Of a stretch of DNA of 64,000 bases, positions 35,925 to 46,372 are shown piece by piece (the stretch's first letter is position 1; each line of letters begins with the position of its first letter). The DNA is from Rhizomys pruinosus. Its lineage: Eukaryota; Chordata; Mammalia; Rodentia; Spalacidae. The DNA lies in assembly GCA_009823505.1 (NCBI GenBank), contig VZQC01013287.1, forward strand, positions 2,946,504 to 3,010,503, read 5' to 3'. Below the pieces are notes generated by a model. The model worked only from the letters and a program-made list of their open reading frames with translations, had not been told where the DNA came from and did not search any database. Made by a program: the position numbers and the translations under genes.

Positions 35925-37944
35925 AGGCTTAATTTTCGTAAGGCACCTTTAGATGTTCTTCAAACCAGTTTTCCTCATCAAGGGTCTCCATCCATGACAT
36001 AGGGTTGATGCATGCAAGGGAATGGTGAGGCACTGCAGGATAGTGGCTCACTAACAGACATGGTCCCGATTAATCATCTTCGTATCTCAGATGGGGAGAG
36101 GGCAGAGAGCCTTGCAGGGCATGCCAACTCAGACCTGCTTACACAGAGACAGTTCCAGGTGCTGTCAGGTGAGCAGCTGGCAGCCAGGCCTCGTCCGTGT
36201 CAGTGAGCGTTCAGCTTGGTGTTTTATGTTTCTGACTATGAGGGTCTAGGGCTCAAAACTAGAACTATTATGTACTTCTGCCACACATGGTGTGTTACAT
36301 GTGTTGCATTCCAGATCAGTGGGTCTGTGTAGGTAGCTACTAGGGTTTTACCAGAATTTAGGCAAAGTCTAAAGCTTAGAGGAAGAGGCAAACAATTCAG
36401 TATAACTTTCAGATTGAGTACACTAAATTCCATGTAGACAGATATGCAAACGTCTGCCTGATGACAAGTCAGAGTTCTCCTTTATCATCAGGTCAAGGGT
36501 GGTGGTGGACAGAGAAGATATAGCTGCTTGGAGCTACTAGAAAGCTGAAGCTGAAGCAGATGGACAGGGGCCTTTCAGCCCTTTCTAGCTGATCTTGAAA
36601 GGAGTTTCCCATGCCAGGCTACTCTCTGCAGAACAAAACCCTTAGGACTCTTATGTGTTTGAATAAAGATTCAATAATTCCAAGCATTGGATATGAAACA
36701 ATGATAACATAAAAATTTCTTTATAACCTTGAAAAAATCATCCTAACTCAGAATTCTCAATAACAAGAAAAATTTTCATTTACCTGGACCCTGAATGCCA
36801 GGTATTGAGGTCTGAGATTATATGGTCTCCTGCAAAGTATATACAATCATTGCAACTTTGCAGATGAAGTAACTAGAATTCCAAGAGGCCAAATAAATTA
36901 CCCAAGGTCACAGAGATGCTCAGTGCAAATGAGATGCTAACAGAGGTTTGGGTCTTCCGACCATGCTACATTGTAAAAGGATGTGGAAGTTGCTGTCCTA
37001 CCCAGATGGGCTATCTTGGGGATGAAGGAACAGCAGGATTCCCCGTTTGAGCGGTGAGTGGTTAAGATTCTTACGTTTCTTGTTGGAAATTGCCATTTGC
37101 AATGGAACTTATGCAAAGAGAAATTGCTGACAGGAGAGAATTCACTCGGACACCCTGCTGGACTCTGGGTTAATCAGGCATGCACACAGAGTCATGGGAA
37201 GGCAGGGCTTGCCTGGCTAGTGGGGCAACATTTCCATTGCCAGCTGTATGCTTCTTAGTCACTTCACATAAATGGATAAACTTGGGACATGGAATAATAT
37301 TTTCTTGGGTTTTATATTATCTAACAGATAAAAATTTTGTAAAGGCCCTGCTCTAAATTCCAGATTTTGTACTGTACTGAGAGGCTGCTAACAGTTTCTC
37401 TTTCTGTGGTAGGTTTTGAAAACTTGGAATAGATGGCAGGAAATAAAACAGGTATGACCACTTCAACTCTTTGAGCCTCTGTACAAACTCAAGTCACTTT
37501 GCCTTTACCAAAGAGTGGCATCTGTCCTGGTCAGCTAGGGAAAATGTGAGGTTGGATGTAGATTTTTTTTTTTGCCTGTGAGAAGGCCTGTGACACGGAA
37601 TGGTATGAATTTGTGCTCAGGCAGATCTGGCTTAAAACCTAGACACTGAGTTTAAGAACACTGGGATTTAGGGTAAAAACTCCAGCCTCTTTGGAGCACA
37701 GGTTCACAATGTCGCCCTCACCACCCTAAAGATCAGAAATAACAAATGTCCTGTTCTCTTTGTGCACCTGTATGCTGTGCTTAATAAAATACCACCAGGA
37801 TTGGGACACTGACTTTGTTTAAGTAGATTCTTTTATTAAAAGATACTCAGAATTACTAAGGATTTAAAAAATTCAGTAAAAGTAAGCTAATCCCAGGAAG
37901 AGAAGAAAGAGCAGGAGCTGAGCAGAAGGGAGAGTAGAGGATGA
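35925..37944. other. Unassigned unique sequence before the minisatellite
   Basis: 2 kb without SINE or LINE. AATAAA hexamers lie close to the minisatellite on both strands (plus 37783-37788, minus 37832-37837). Confidence 0.5.
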
Positions 37945-39100
37945 GCCCCCAGAACCGGGGTTGGTTGGGCTGGCCATGACGATGTGCAGGTGCCCCCAGA
38001 ACCGGGGTTGGTTGGGCTGGCCATGACGATGTGCAGGTGCCCCCAGAACCGAGGGTTGGTTGGCTGGCCTTGACGATGTGCAGGTGCCCCCAGAACCGAG
38101 GGTTGGTTGGGCTGGCCTTGACAATGTGCAGGTGCCCCCAGAACCGAGGGTTGGTTGGGCTGGCCTTGACGATGTGCAGGTGCCCCCAGAACCGAGGGTT
38201 GGTTGGGCTGGCCTTGACAATGTGCAGGTGCCCCCAGAACCGAGGGTTGGTTGGGCTGGCCTTGACAATGTGCAGGTGCCCCCAGAACCGAGGGTTGGTT
38301 GGGCTGGCCTTGACAATGTGCAGGTGCCCCCAGAACCGAGGGTTGGTTGGGCTGGCCTTGACAATGTGCAGGTGCCCCCAGAACCGAGGGTTGGTTGGGC
38401 TGGCCTTGACAATGTGCAGGTGCCCCCAGAACCGAGGGTTGGTTGGGCTGGCCTTGACAATGTGCAGGTGCCCCCAGAACCGAGGGTTGGTTGGGCTGGC
38501 CTTGACAATGTGCAGGTGCCCCCAGAACCGAGGGTTGGTTGGGCTGGCCTTGACAATGTGCAGGTGCCCCCAGAACCGAGGGTTGGTTGGGCTGGCCTTG
38601 ACAATGTGCAGGTGCCCCCAGAACCGAGGGTTGGTTGGGCTGGCCTTGACAATGTGCAGGTGCCCCCAGAACCGAGGGTTGGTTGGGCTGGCCTTGACAA
38701 TGTGCAGGTGCCCCCAGAACCGAGGGTTGGTTGGGCTGGCCTTGACAATGTGCAGGTGCCCCCAGAACCGAGGGTTGGTTGGGCTGGCCTTGACAATGTG
38801 CAGGTGCCCCCAGAACCGAGGGTTGGTTGGGCTGGCCTTGACAATGTGCAGGTGCCCCCAGAACCGAGGGTTGGTTGGGCTGGCCTTGACAATGTGCAGG
38901 TGCCCCCAGAACCGAGGGTTGGTTGGGCTGGCCTTGACAATGTGCAGGTGCCCCCAGAACCGAGGGTTGGTTGGGCTGGCCTTGACAATGTGCAGGTGCC
39001 CCCAGAACCGAGGGTTGGTTGGGCTGGCCTTGACAATGTGCAGGTGCCCCCAAAACTGAGGGTTGGTTGGGCTGGCCATGACGATGTGCAGGTGCCCCCA
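37945..39100. repeat. 48-bp minisatellite, about 24 copies
   Basis: Tandem units whose plus strand carries CCCCCAGAACCGAGGG, TTGGTTGGGCTGG and CCTTGACAATGTGCAGGTG. The unit is 48 bp, exactly 16 codons, so five of the six frames remain open for 340-440 codons. That explains the very long overlapping reading frames here. Units at the edges differ (GGGGTT without an A, CCATGACGATG, a 47-bp unit near 38050, CAAAACTGAGG near 39050), whereas the interior units from about 38185 to 39045 look identical. This is typical of a VNTR homogenised by unequal exchange or slippage. Confidence 0.97.
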
Positions 39101-40254
39101 AGGCTGTGGCTGGCTGACCTCTGTGCCAGGCCAGGAGGACCGTCTGGTTGAAGGGGAGCAGAAAATGTTTCTGATGCTGAGGATCTCCCCAAATCTGATG
39201 CTTTTCCTTCTTGTCAGCCTATTTCTGAAGGGGCAGGTAGAGAGATAGTTTTGCTGTCATTTGCAATGGCTTGGTCCCTGTGGTGCAATCTGCCCAGGGA
39301 ACTGGGAAAGCATTGAACTGTTTCTGAGTTTTGTTAACTCCCTGGAAGGTTGAAAGCCTCATTTTTTCTGACCATGATTCCCTTCAATTATTGTGCTTTC
39401 CAGAGATCCAGCCTTCAGCTTCACAGGGTACAAAACAATTTGAATACAGGCCACAAAGGGCTCCAGCAGTGTGCAGAAGGGCTCTAATTCCCTGAAATGG
39501 ATATGCTTTTTTTCTATTGCTACTATTCCCACACATGCCTGTGACATGAATTTGAAATGCTCTATTCATATAAAGACTTCTCACTGTTTCAAGTTACCCT
39601 AACAATCGGTAAAAAGCTCTTAAGCTGTCCCTTTTAATGCAAAAGACTGAGCTACACTACACCACTGTAATTAGCTTTCAGTGCTTTTTTTTTTTCACCA
39701 GTCTGCCATTCATGAGGCTGAGATGAAATGCCATTCCAGCTGCCTCTGCCTGTGTGTGTGTGTGTGTTTCGACAGCTATTTAAAGCATAACCACTAGCCA
39801 ACATGCCTTTATGGAAGCACATGGATGTCATTACTGTGCTCACATTTTGGCTTAGAAGGAAATGTAGCTATTAACCATTGAAATCTCAGTAGATGGAGGA
39901 AGAATACCATAAAGTTTTACAGTGGTGGGGCAGAAGATTGGAAAATAGAAGCTCTATTATAAAAATTAGCAACTAAGCTATGTTGCCTATTTGAGAACTT
40001 TTGTCAGAGTTGATTGATAGAGCTTAGTTACTACCTGTGACTTGAATATTCCATTTCTAAGGTGAAGTAAGAAATGGAACAATCTCGTGTTGTGTCTTTG
40101 GACTTGATTCCACTGTATTCAGACAATGCCAACAGAACCTCTCACAAGCTTTCAATATGCAAATCCAATATGTAAGATTATTCATATTTTAGATTTGTGT
40201 GGTCAGCAGCATAGAGAATCTATTGTTGTTGTTGTTGTTTTATTTTGTTACATT
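39101..40254. other. Unassigned unique sequence after the minisatellite
   Basis: No SINE or LINE recognised; a short (TG)n lies at about 39753-39767. No credible exon. Confidence 0.45.
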
Positions 40255-40372
40255 TTACTTTTTGAGGCATGGTCTTTGCAGCCCAGGCTTACCTTGAAGA
40301 GGCAGTCCTCTCGCCTCGGACTTGCAAGTGCCAGGTTTTTAAGCGTGCCCTACTGTGCTCAGCAAAAATGAA
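40255..40372 (-). mobile_element. B1-like SINE, heavily decayed
   Basis: TTTTTGAGGCATGGTCTTTG and CAGCCCAGGCTTACCTTGAA followed by a decayed AAGTGCCAGG end. Confidence 0.55.
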
Positions 40373-41300
40373 TATCATGAAATGTCTGTGAGTTTCTTGA
40401 ATGTTTAGGTCATCTTGCTAGACTTATTTTATGGAACAAATACCATTCAGGTCCTGGAGAGAGGAAGTCTTTTAATCTTTAATGCTAAACTAAGTTTCTT
40501 TGGGAACTAAGTTGAGACCCAGAAGTCCTGAATGAAACCAAATGTTTTGGGTGACAATTTTGGTTGGGTTGTATTAAAGCTTGCTCTCCGGAGGGCTGTA
40601 GACACCACAAACAAAATTTTCTCTTCTGTGTTTGGCTGCTGTATTCAGAGTACTGAGTAACTCTTTAATGTTTGTAGAGTTTCCCTAAATGGCCCAGAAA
40701 CTAAAGTAACAGAAGAGGGCAATATATTTTTCTTAACTAATTTAGCAGCATCTCCAAATTATTTCTTTTCAAATAGCTCATGAAAGGACTCAGTCAGGAT
40801 TTTCATGGCAATAGATATTCTTGAACATGAAGCCATCAGCTGCCCTTTAAGTTTCCAGCCCTTGGGTGTATTGAGAACAAAATATCACCATGAACGCTAT
40901 CACCTTTACAGGTCTGTATTTCTTCTGTGAAAAAGAAAAAGAACAAAGTCACCACTCTTCTCTGTCAAGTGGAGGAAAACTCAGTAGAAACCCGGCACCC
41001 TTGCAATGAGATATGCCTGATGTCATATATTTTCTTTAATCAAGACTGAGCTGGTTATACACTAAGCCAATTTAAGAATGTGACCTGTAACTCACAGTCT
41101 TAATTACAGGGAGGAAAAGTGAATGGGTTCATTAATGCAGTGAAAAGGAACAGTGACCCTACCTGCCAAGTGGCAAGGTAGAGGATAATTAATCTGGTCA
41201 ATTAAAAAGAAACAGATAATTTAAAATGCAAAGGCATCCAGGTGGCACACTGTGCTGTTGAATCTGTTCTCCATATATTGTCTTCATCTTTTTCTTTTTA
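40373..41300. other. Unassigned unique sequence with regulatory-like motifs
   Basis: No repeat seen. 40780-41290 has AT-rich homeodomain-like motifs (AGGATAATTAATCTG at about 41182) and an E-box (CCAGGTGGCA at about 41240). Conservation cannot be judged here. Confidence 0.4.
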
Positions 41301-41315
41301 AAAAATTCTTTATAG

Positions 41316-41535
41316 CCGGGCGTGGTGGTGCACACCTTTAATCCTAGCACTTGGGAGGCAGAGGCAGGCGGATCTTTGTGAGTTCAAGGCCAGCCTGGTC
41401 TACAGAGTGAGTTCCAGGACAGCTGGGGCTACAGGGAGACCCTGTCTTGAAAAGACCAAAATAAATAAAGACTACCAATAAGAAGAAATCATGGAGGGAG
41501 GCAGGCAATGNAAAAAAAAAAAAAAAAAAAAAATT
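41316..41535 (+). mobile_element. B1 SINE with extra sequence and one N in its tail
   Basis: Complete B1 (GCCGGGCGTGGTGGTGCACA onward) flanked by AAAAATTCTTTA on both sides (about 41302 and 41529). Between the normal AAAGACCAAAATAAATAAA end and the A-tract sits about 45 bp of unrelated sequence (41468-41510), then a single N (41511). Confidence 0.88.
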
Positions 41536-41966
41536 CTTTAGGCCATGACTTGAATCTCATAAACATCTGTGCTATAAATGATACAGGTTTCTTTATGTCT
41601 AGAATATTTACCTGTCCTAACATGTACTCTAGAAATGGTCACTGGGGTCATTAAGCCCCAGTACCACACCAAGATTCTTTTCTTTTTGTGAGGATCTATT
41701 ACAACCTTCAAGATTGTTAGCCTGTTTTTCTGTGGATTTTCATACTTTAAAAGTGCTGGAGTCTGAGCCACACTGTCTGGCTTATCTAATCCCATTTATG
41801 ATCCTATAATCTTGAAGCTTGCCACAGCCTGGCTGTCAGCACCAGAGTCTAAAAACATAGGGTGGTGTGTTTGCCTCACGGAACAGGAAATTGGTCAAGC
41901 AGTTACTTTTCTACAAATGTTCATAATTCCTTATGACATTTACAAGCAGTAGCTCTTAGTCACAGA

Positions 41967-42158
41967 ATGGACTCAGAACACCTCAGAGAGCAGCAAGTGG
42001 TCATCTACGATGAAGGCACTGCGCTTAGCTATGTGCGAGCGTCCACCATGACCCCGGGACGACGCCTTCCCCTCCCCATGCGAGCTCTGCCACAGGGGCT
42101 TAGCCTGTCTGCTCTGCAGGTCTCACAAGAGAATGAAGACAACGTGCCAGTGTCTTAA
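41967..42158 (+). other. Open reading frame of 63 codons, unrecognised
   Basis: Starts MDSEHLREQQVVIYDEGTAL and ends ...NEDNVPVS. It lies in unique, moderately CpG-rich DNA and is preceded by a CTCTTAGTCACAG acceptor-like sequence (41951-41963). It has a normal-looking mixed composition, unlike the repeat translations elsewhere. No domain recognised and no partner exon found. It may well be chance. Confidence 0.2.
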
Positions 42159-42412
42159 TCTTTTCAGGGATGCAAGCCCAGGCCCAGGGTGGACAGCTAT
42201 ACCATTTCCGTTGTCACCGCAGCAAAGCTTTTTAAAAAAGCAGCATCGAAGTTTTTCAGTCTGGAAGACATTTTATGGTGAGGATCTGGGTATTTCTGGT
42301 TGCTACGAAGGGAAATTCCCGTCTAAAAACAACAACAAACCTCAAATGTTTTGATGGTGAGGTGTGAGGTAGTAAAGTCTATTTCCTAGGTGGTAGACTT
42401 GGCAAGCCAGAA

Positions 42413-42540
42413 ATCGCGAGGGTGGAGGCTAGAGGCGACGGGCGCGCACACTCTGCGGTGCATATTGTCGGCTCGGCAGGAGGCTTGCTGCGGCCATATG
42501 TGCGGCGCGGAGTGAAATGGAAGAAACAGCTGCGCCAGGA
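42413..42540. promoter_or_regulatory. CpG-dense patch, possible regulatory element
   Basis: About 14 CpG dinucleotides in roughly 125 bp of sequence that matches no repeat family in the window (for example GAGGCGACGGGCGCGCACAC and GTGCGGCGCGGAG). Too short for a classical CpG island but unusual against the CpG-poor background. Function not shown. Confidence 0.35.
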
Positions 42541-43602
42541 ATCCAATTTGCTGGCAAGCCAGCCAGCCCAAGCCCTCCTGTTTCCAAAATCAAAATCACC
42601 AGAGGGATTCCCTTTCCTCCAGTTCCAGCTAGTAGTTTTATAAAAGCATAAAACATCGCTATATTGTGGTTTATAATAATCCTTTACTCTTGTAAAGCAT
42701 TTTACAATTTACAAAGTGCTTTGCGGACATTATCTCATTTGAGCCTCCTAACGGCCCCGGAGAGTTACAAAGCTCAGATAGAGTGATTTGCTTTCCAAAG
42801 ATGGAGCAAGGAAGGCTCTAAGTGGGCTGATCTGAAACCTATCTGGGAGCTGTCCGTGTAGACATCTCCTAAGGCTCTTCTGGGCACTTGGGACATCTTG
42901 TGAAGGAACCCATGATTAGAGTTTAAGTGTAATTTCGTTTGGTTTCTTTCCTTTGTGCAAACATGAGCCGCTCTGCCATCGATCTGCACCCTCTGAAACA
43001 GTGAGGAGGTAAAGAAAACCAGAAGGAGCAAGCAGGGAGCCGGAATGTCCTGGGAGAACTACGTGCAGGATGTGGCTGGCGCGCCAGGGTCGTCAACACT
43101 GCTGCTTCGCTTTCAGCACACACAGCAAAGATCAGTCAAGGTCACCGGAGAGCTATAGAGGAAATACTTTTTATTCATTTCTTCTTAGACACCATTACCT
43201 TTGCCACACACTCTGCAGACAAACAGGCTTTTCTCCTGTAAACTCCAGGCTCATGCTAATGTGCCACAGACGCACAGAAAGTATCTACAGAGACGTTGTA
43301 CAAAATCCTTTCTTATCTGGAGAAAGCCTGGGAAGCCAAACACACTTGTCCAAACCCGTGAGATGGAGGAGATGGTGCGCTCTTTACTCTGAAGGAGGCG
43401 GAGGCTGTGCGCTCTTAACTCTGAAGTAGAAAACTGCTTTCTGGTGAAGACTTGAGACTTTTCTACGTAGACCGGGTTGCCATACCTTGGGATTTTGTGT
43501 TCTTTGGTTTTCACTATAAAATCTAGCATATAGTCAATCAGACACTAAAACCAAAATGCCAGTGCTTTCTGCTCAACAGCTCTGTGAGCTTGAGCAATTC
43601 TT

Positions 43603-43830
43603 TTTTTTTTAAATTATTTTATTTTATTTTATTTATGTTTATGAGTGTACTGTCTGCATGTAGGTTTGTGCACCCGTGTCGTGCAATGCCGCGGAGGTCA
43701 GAAGAGGGTGTCAGATTCCCCTGGAACTGGAGTTAAAGACGGTTTTCAGCCGCCACGTGGGTGCTGGGGATTGAACCCTCTCTGCAAGAGCAGTCGGCGC
43801 TCTTAACCGCTAGGCCATCTCTCCAGCCCC
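43603..43830 (-). mobile_element. B2 SINE with 12-bp target duplication
   Basis: Flanked by TGAGCAATTCTT at 43591 and 43831. CpG-rich young copy of the subfamily without the internal duplication (GGAGTTAAAGACGG). Confidence 0.95.
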
Positions 43831-43937
43831 TGAGCAATTCTTAAGTTGTCCATGGTGCCAGAGATGTGCTTCACCTAAAAACATAGAGCTATTAAAAAAC
43901 TCAGTTCCATAAGGCTGTTTTAAGAATTCAATGAAGG

Positions 43938-44098
43938 CCGGGGGTGGTGGCGCATGCCTTTAATCATCCTAGCACTTGGTAGGCAGAGGGAGGTGGATCT
44001 CTGTGAGTTCAAGGCCAGCCTGGTCTACAGAGTGAGTTCCAGGACAACCAGAACTACAGGGAAATCCTGTCTCAAAAAGACCCCCCCCAAAAAAAAAT
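43938..44098 (+). mobile_element. B1 SINE
   Basis: GGCCGGGGGTGGTGGCGCAT to an AAAAAGACCCCCCCCAAAAA tail. A three-base insertion (ATC) occurs near 43965. Confidence 0.93.
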
Positions 44099-44748
44099 TG
44101 GAATCGTATTTGTAAAATGCTTCAAGCAGTGCCTGCTGTGACCCAAGTGCTTTATCATGTGTTGCAGGAGGAAACCGGGTAAAGGGTGCAGCAGGCCTGC
44201 CTCAGCCAGCCACTTCCTGCCTCCCTTGACAATGCTCCTGCTTCTTTTACTGAAAATGATATATCCCTTTTCCCTGTGTCAACCTTAACTCTGATGTGCC
44301 TTCCCAGGGTCCCTCAGGAAGATGCACAAACCAAAAGGTACATTCCCCCAGTAATTTAGCCATGATCTTTAAGGAAGCATTAAGAGTTTGCAGAAACGCA
44401 ACATATTTTGGCTTAGTGTATTTACATTATTGATGCCAGTGTAAGACTTGCACAGGGCAAAGTTAAGCAGGCATGAAGATTTTTATTCAAGGCTGTTGCT
44501 GTAAGGGAGAGAAGCAAGAACTCAGTCTGAATTCGACTCTGCTGAAACAGGGTATAGGATTTTGAAGCAGTGGGGTGAGAGGGAGATTGAGCCATCTGTT
44601 GGCTGCATGGTTCAGCCAAGAGCAAGCCACCTTCTCATATCTTCTCAACAGATGGTAGTTTTACAATTTGGATTCCAGTGAAGTTGGGCTCCAGTCATTC
44701 CGCAGGATAGGGCATGAGTCTCAGATAAGAGAGACCTGTTCCCTGCTT
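44099..44748. other. Unassigned unique sequence
   Basis: Nothing recognised. Confidence 0.45.
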
Positions 44749-44763
44749 TGATAATTGTATTTC

Positions 44764-44996
44764 TTTTTTCTTAAATTTTTTAAAATTTATTTTTGTATGT
44801 GTATGAATGTACTGTCTGCATGTAAGTTTGTGCACCCGTGTCATGCAATGCTGCGGAAGACAGAAGAGGGTGTCAGATTCCCTTGGAACTGGAGTTAAAG
44901 ATGGTTCTCAGACGCCATATGGGTGCTGAGGATCGAACCTGTGTCCTCCCCAAAAGGGGTCGGCACCCTTAACCACTAGGCCATCTCTTCAGCCCC
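44764..44996 (-). mobile_element. B2 SINE with 15-bp target duplication
   Basis: Flanked by TGATAATTGTATTTC at 44749 and 44997. Subfamily without the internal duplication. Confidence 0.95.
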
Positions 44997-45231
44997 TGAT
45001 AATTGTATTTCAAGCCATGACCCCCTACGTCCTTGAGAAAGACATTTTGTGACTATAAAACCGGCAAGAGATTTTAAAAGAGATTTATATATTTCTCAGG
45101 CCAAGGCTCAGTGCCCTATATTTCATCCCTATCACTAGAAAAACAAAACAAAACAAAACAAAAGAAAGATATATCTTAAAGGAGCTGAGAAAATTACAGC
45201 CTAAGGTCTTCACTAAAAAGAAAATGCAAGG

Positions 45232-45362
45232 CCCGGTGTGGTGGTGCACACTTTTAATCCCAGCACTTGGGAGGCAGAGGCAGGCAGATCTCTGTGAGTT
45301 CAAGGCCAGCCTGGTCTACAGAGTGAGTTCCAGGACAGCTGGGGCTACAGAGAGAGCCTGTC
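45232..45362 (+). mobile_element. B1 SINE
   Basis: GGCCCGGTGTGGTGGTGCAC to GAGAGCCTGTCTC, with its tail expanded into the compound microsatellite that follows. Confidence 0.93.
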
Positions 45363-45450
45363 TCAAAGAAAGAAAGAAGAAGAAAGAAAGGAAGAAAGAA
45401 AGAAAGAGGACAGAAAGAAAGAAAGAGAGAGAGAGAGAAAGAGAGAGAAA

Positions 45451-45490
<40 letters not shown>
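45363..45490. repeat. Compound microsatellite (GAAA/GAAG)n-(GA)n-(AAGC)n
   Basis: Grown from the A-rich tail of the preceding B1. The (AAGC)n part (45452-45490) has about nine perfect units. Confidence 0.93.
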
Positions 45491-45492
<2 letters not shown>

Positions 45493-45494
45493 GC

Positions 45495-45722
45495 CAGGGG
45501 CTAAAGAGATAGATGGCTCAGAAGTTAAGAGCACTGGCTACTGTTAAAGAGGACCTGGATTCAGGTTCCAGAACCCACATGACAAATCACTGTGGTCTAT
45601 AATTCCAGTTCCAGGGGATCTGGCACCTTCTTCTGGCCTCTCTAGGCATTGCATGCACAAGTACATTTAAATACATCCAGGCAAAACATTCATACACATC
45701 AAATATAAATAAATAAATGTTA
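45495..45722 (+). mobile_element. B2 SINE
   Basis: GGGGCTAAAGAGATAGATGG head, standard body, AAATAAATAAATG tail. Diverged. Confidence 0.88.
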
Positions 45723-45738
45723 AAAAGAAAATGATCCA

Positions 45739-45957
45739 GCCGGGCGTGGTGGCACACGCCTTTAATCCTAGCACTTGGGAGGCAGAGGCAGAGGCAGAGG
45801 CAGAGGCAGAGGCAGAGGCAGAGGCAGAGGCAGAGGCAGAGGCAGGCAGATCTTTGTGAGTTCAAGGCCAGCCTGGTCTACAGAGCGAGTTCCAGGCCAG
45901 CTGGGGCTACAGGGAGACTCTGTCCTCTACAGACCAAAAAAAAAAAAAAAAAAAAAA
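45739..45957 (+). mobile_element. B1 SINE with internal (GGCAGA)n expansion
   Basis: Otherwise standard B1 in which the internal GGCAGAGGCAG segment is expanded to about ten GGCAGA units (45781-45845). GATCCAG flanks the element (about 45733 and 45958). Confidence 0.95.
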
Positions 45958-46117
45958 GATCCAGAAAATTCAGAATTTAGAATGAAGAACGGGCTTGTAT
46001 GGTGTTTAGTGACAATGAAAGATATGTTGAACCCTTTTGGTCAATAATGTTTCAGAACCTGAATGGAGATTTGGTACAGAATGCTTTTTTCTTTCTTTCT
46101 TTCTTTCCTTTCCTCCT

Positions 46118-46372
46118 TTTTTTTTTTTTTTGGTCTTTCAAGACAGGGGTCTCCCTGTAGCCCCAGCTGTCTGGAAATCACTCTGTAGACCAGGCTAGCT
46201 TGAACTCACAAAGATCCGCCTCTCTGCTCTTCCAAGTGCTAGGATTAAAGGTGTGCCACCAGGGGTTGGGGGAATGGTGGGAACATGGGTCAGAAAAAAA
46301 ATTGTTAAAAATAAATAAATAAATTTATGTGAAAAAAATAAAATAAAGGTGTGCGCCACCACGCCCGGTTCA
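46118..46372 (-). mobile_element. B1 SINE split by an 82-bp L1 3' end
   Basis: Antisense B1 from poly(T) (46118) to GTGCCACCA (46261), resuming at 46344 and reaching its 5' end CACGCCCGG at about 46368. The interruption is the L1 tail at 46262-46343. Confidence 0.88.

Larger units (their letters stand above)
41536..43602. other. Unassigned unique sequence with CpG-rich parts
   Basis: No SINE or LINE recognised in 2 kb. CpG density is clearly above the rest of the window at 42010-42085 and 42413-42540. An open frame at 41967-42158 is noted separately. Otherwise no gene recognised. Confidence 0.5.

Noticed and set aside
37945..39100. CRISPR array
   Set aside because: The units are directly contiguous with no unique spacers, and the genome is a rodent's.
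37856..39192. Overlapping reading frames of 340-440 codons on both strands
   Set aside because: They follow from a 48-bp (16-codon) tandem unit lacking stops in five frames. Overlapping frames on both strands cannot all be genes, and none has a recognised domain.
45254..45865. Leu/Ser-rich and Cys-Leu repeat frames on the minus strand
   Set aside because: They are translations of the GAAA/GA/AAGC microsatellite and the GGCAGA expansion.
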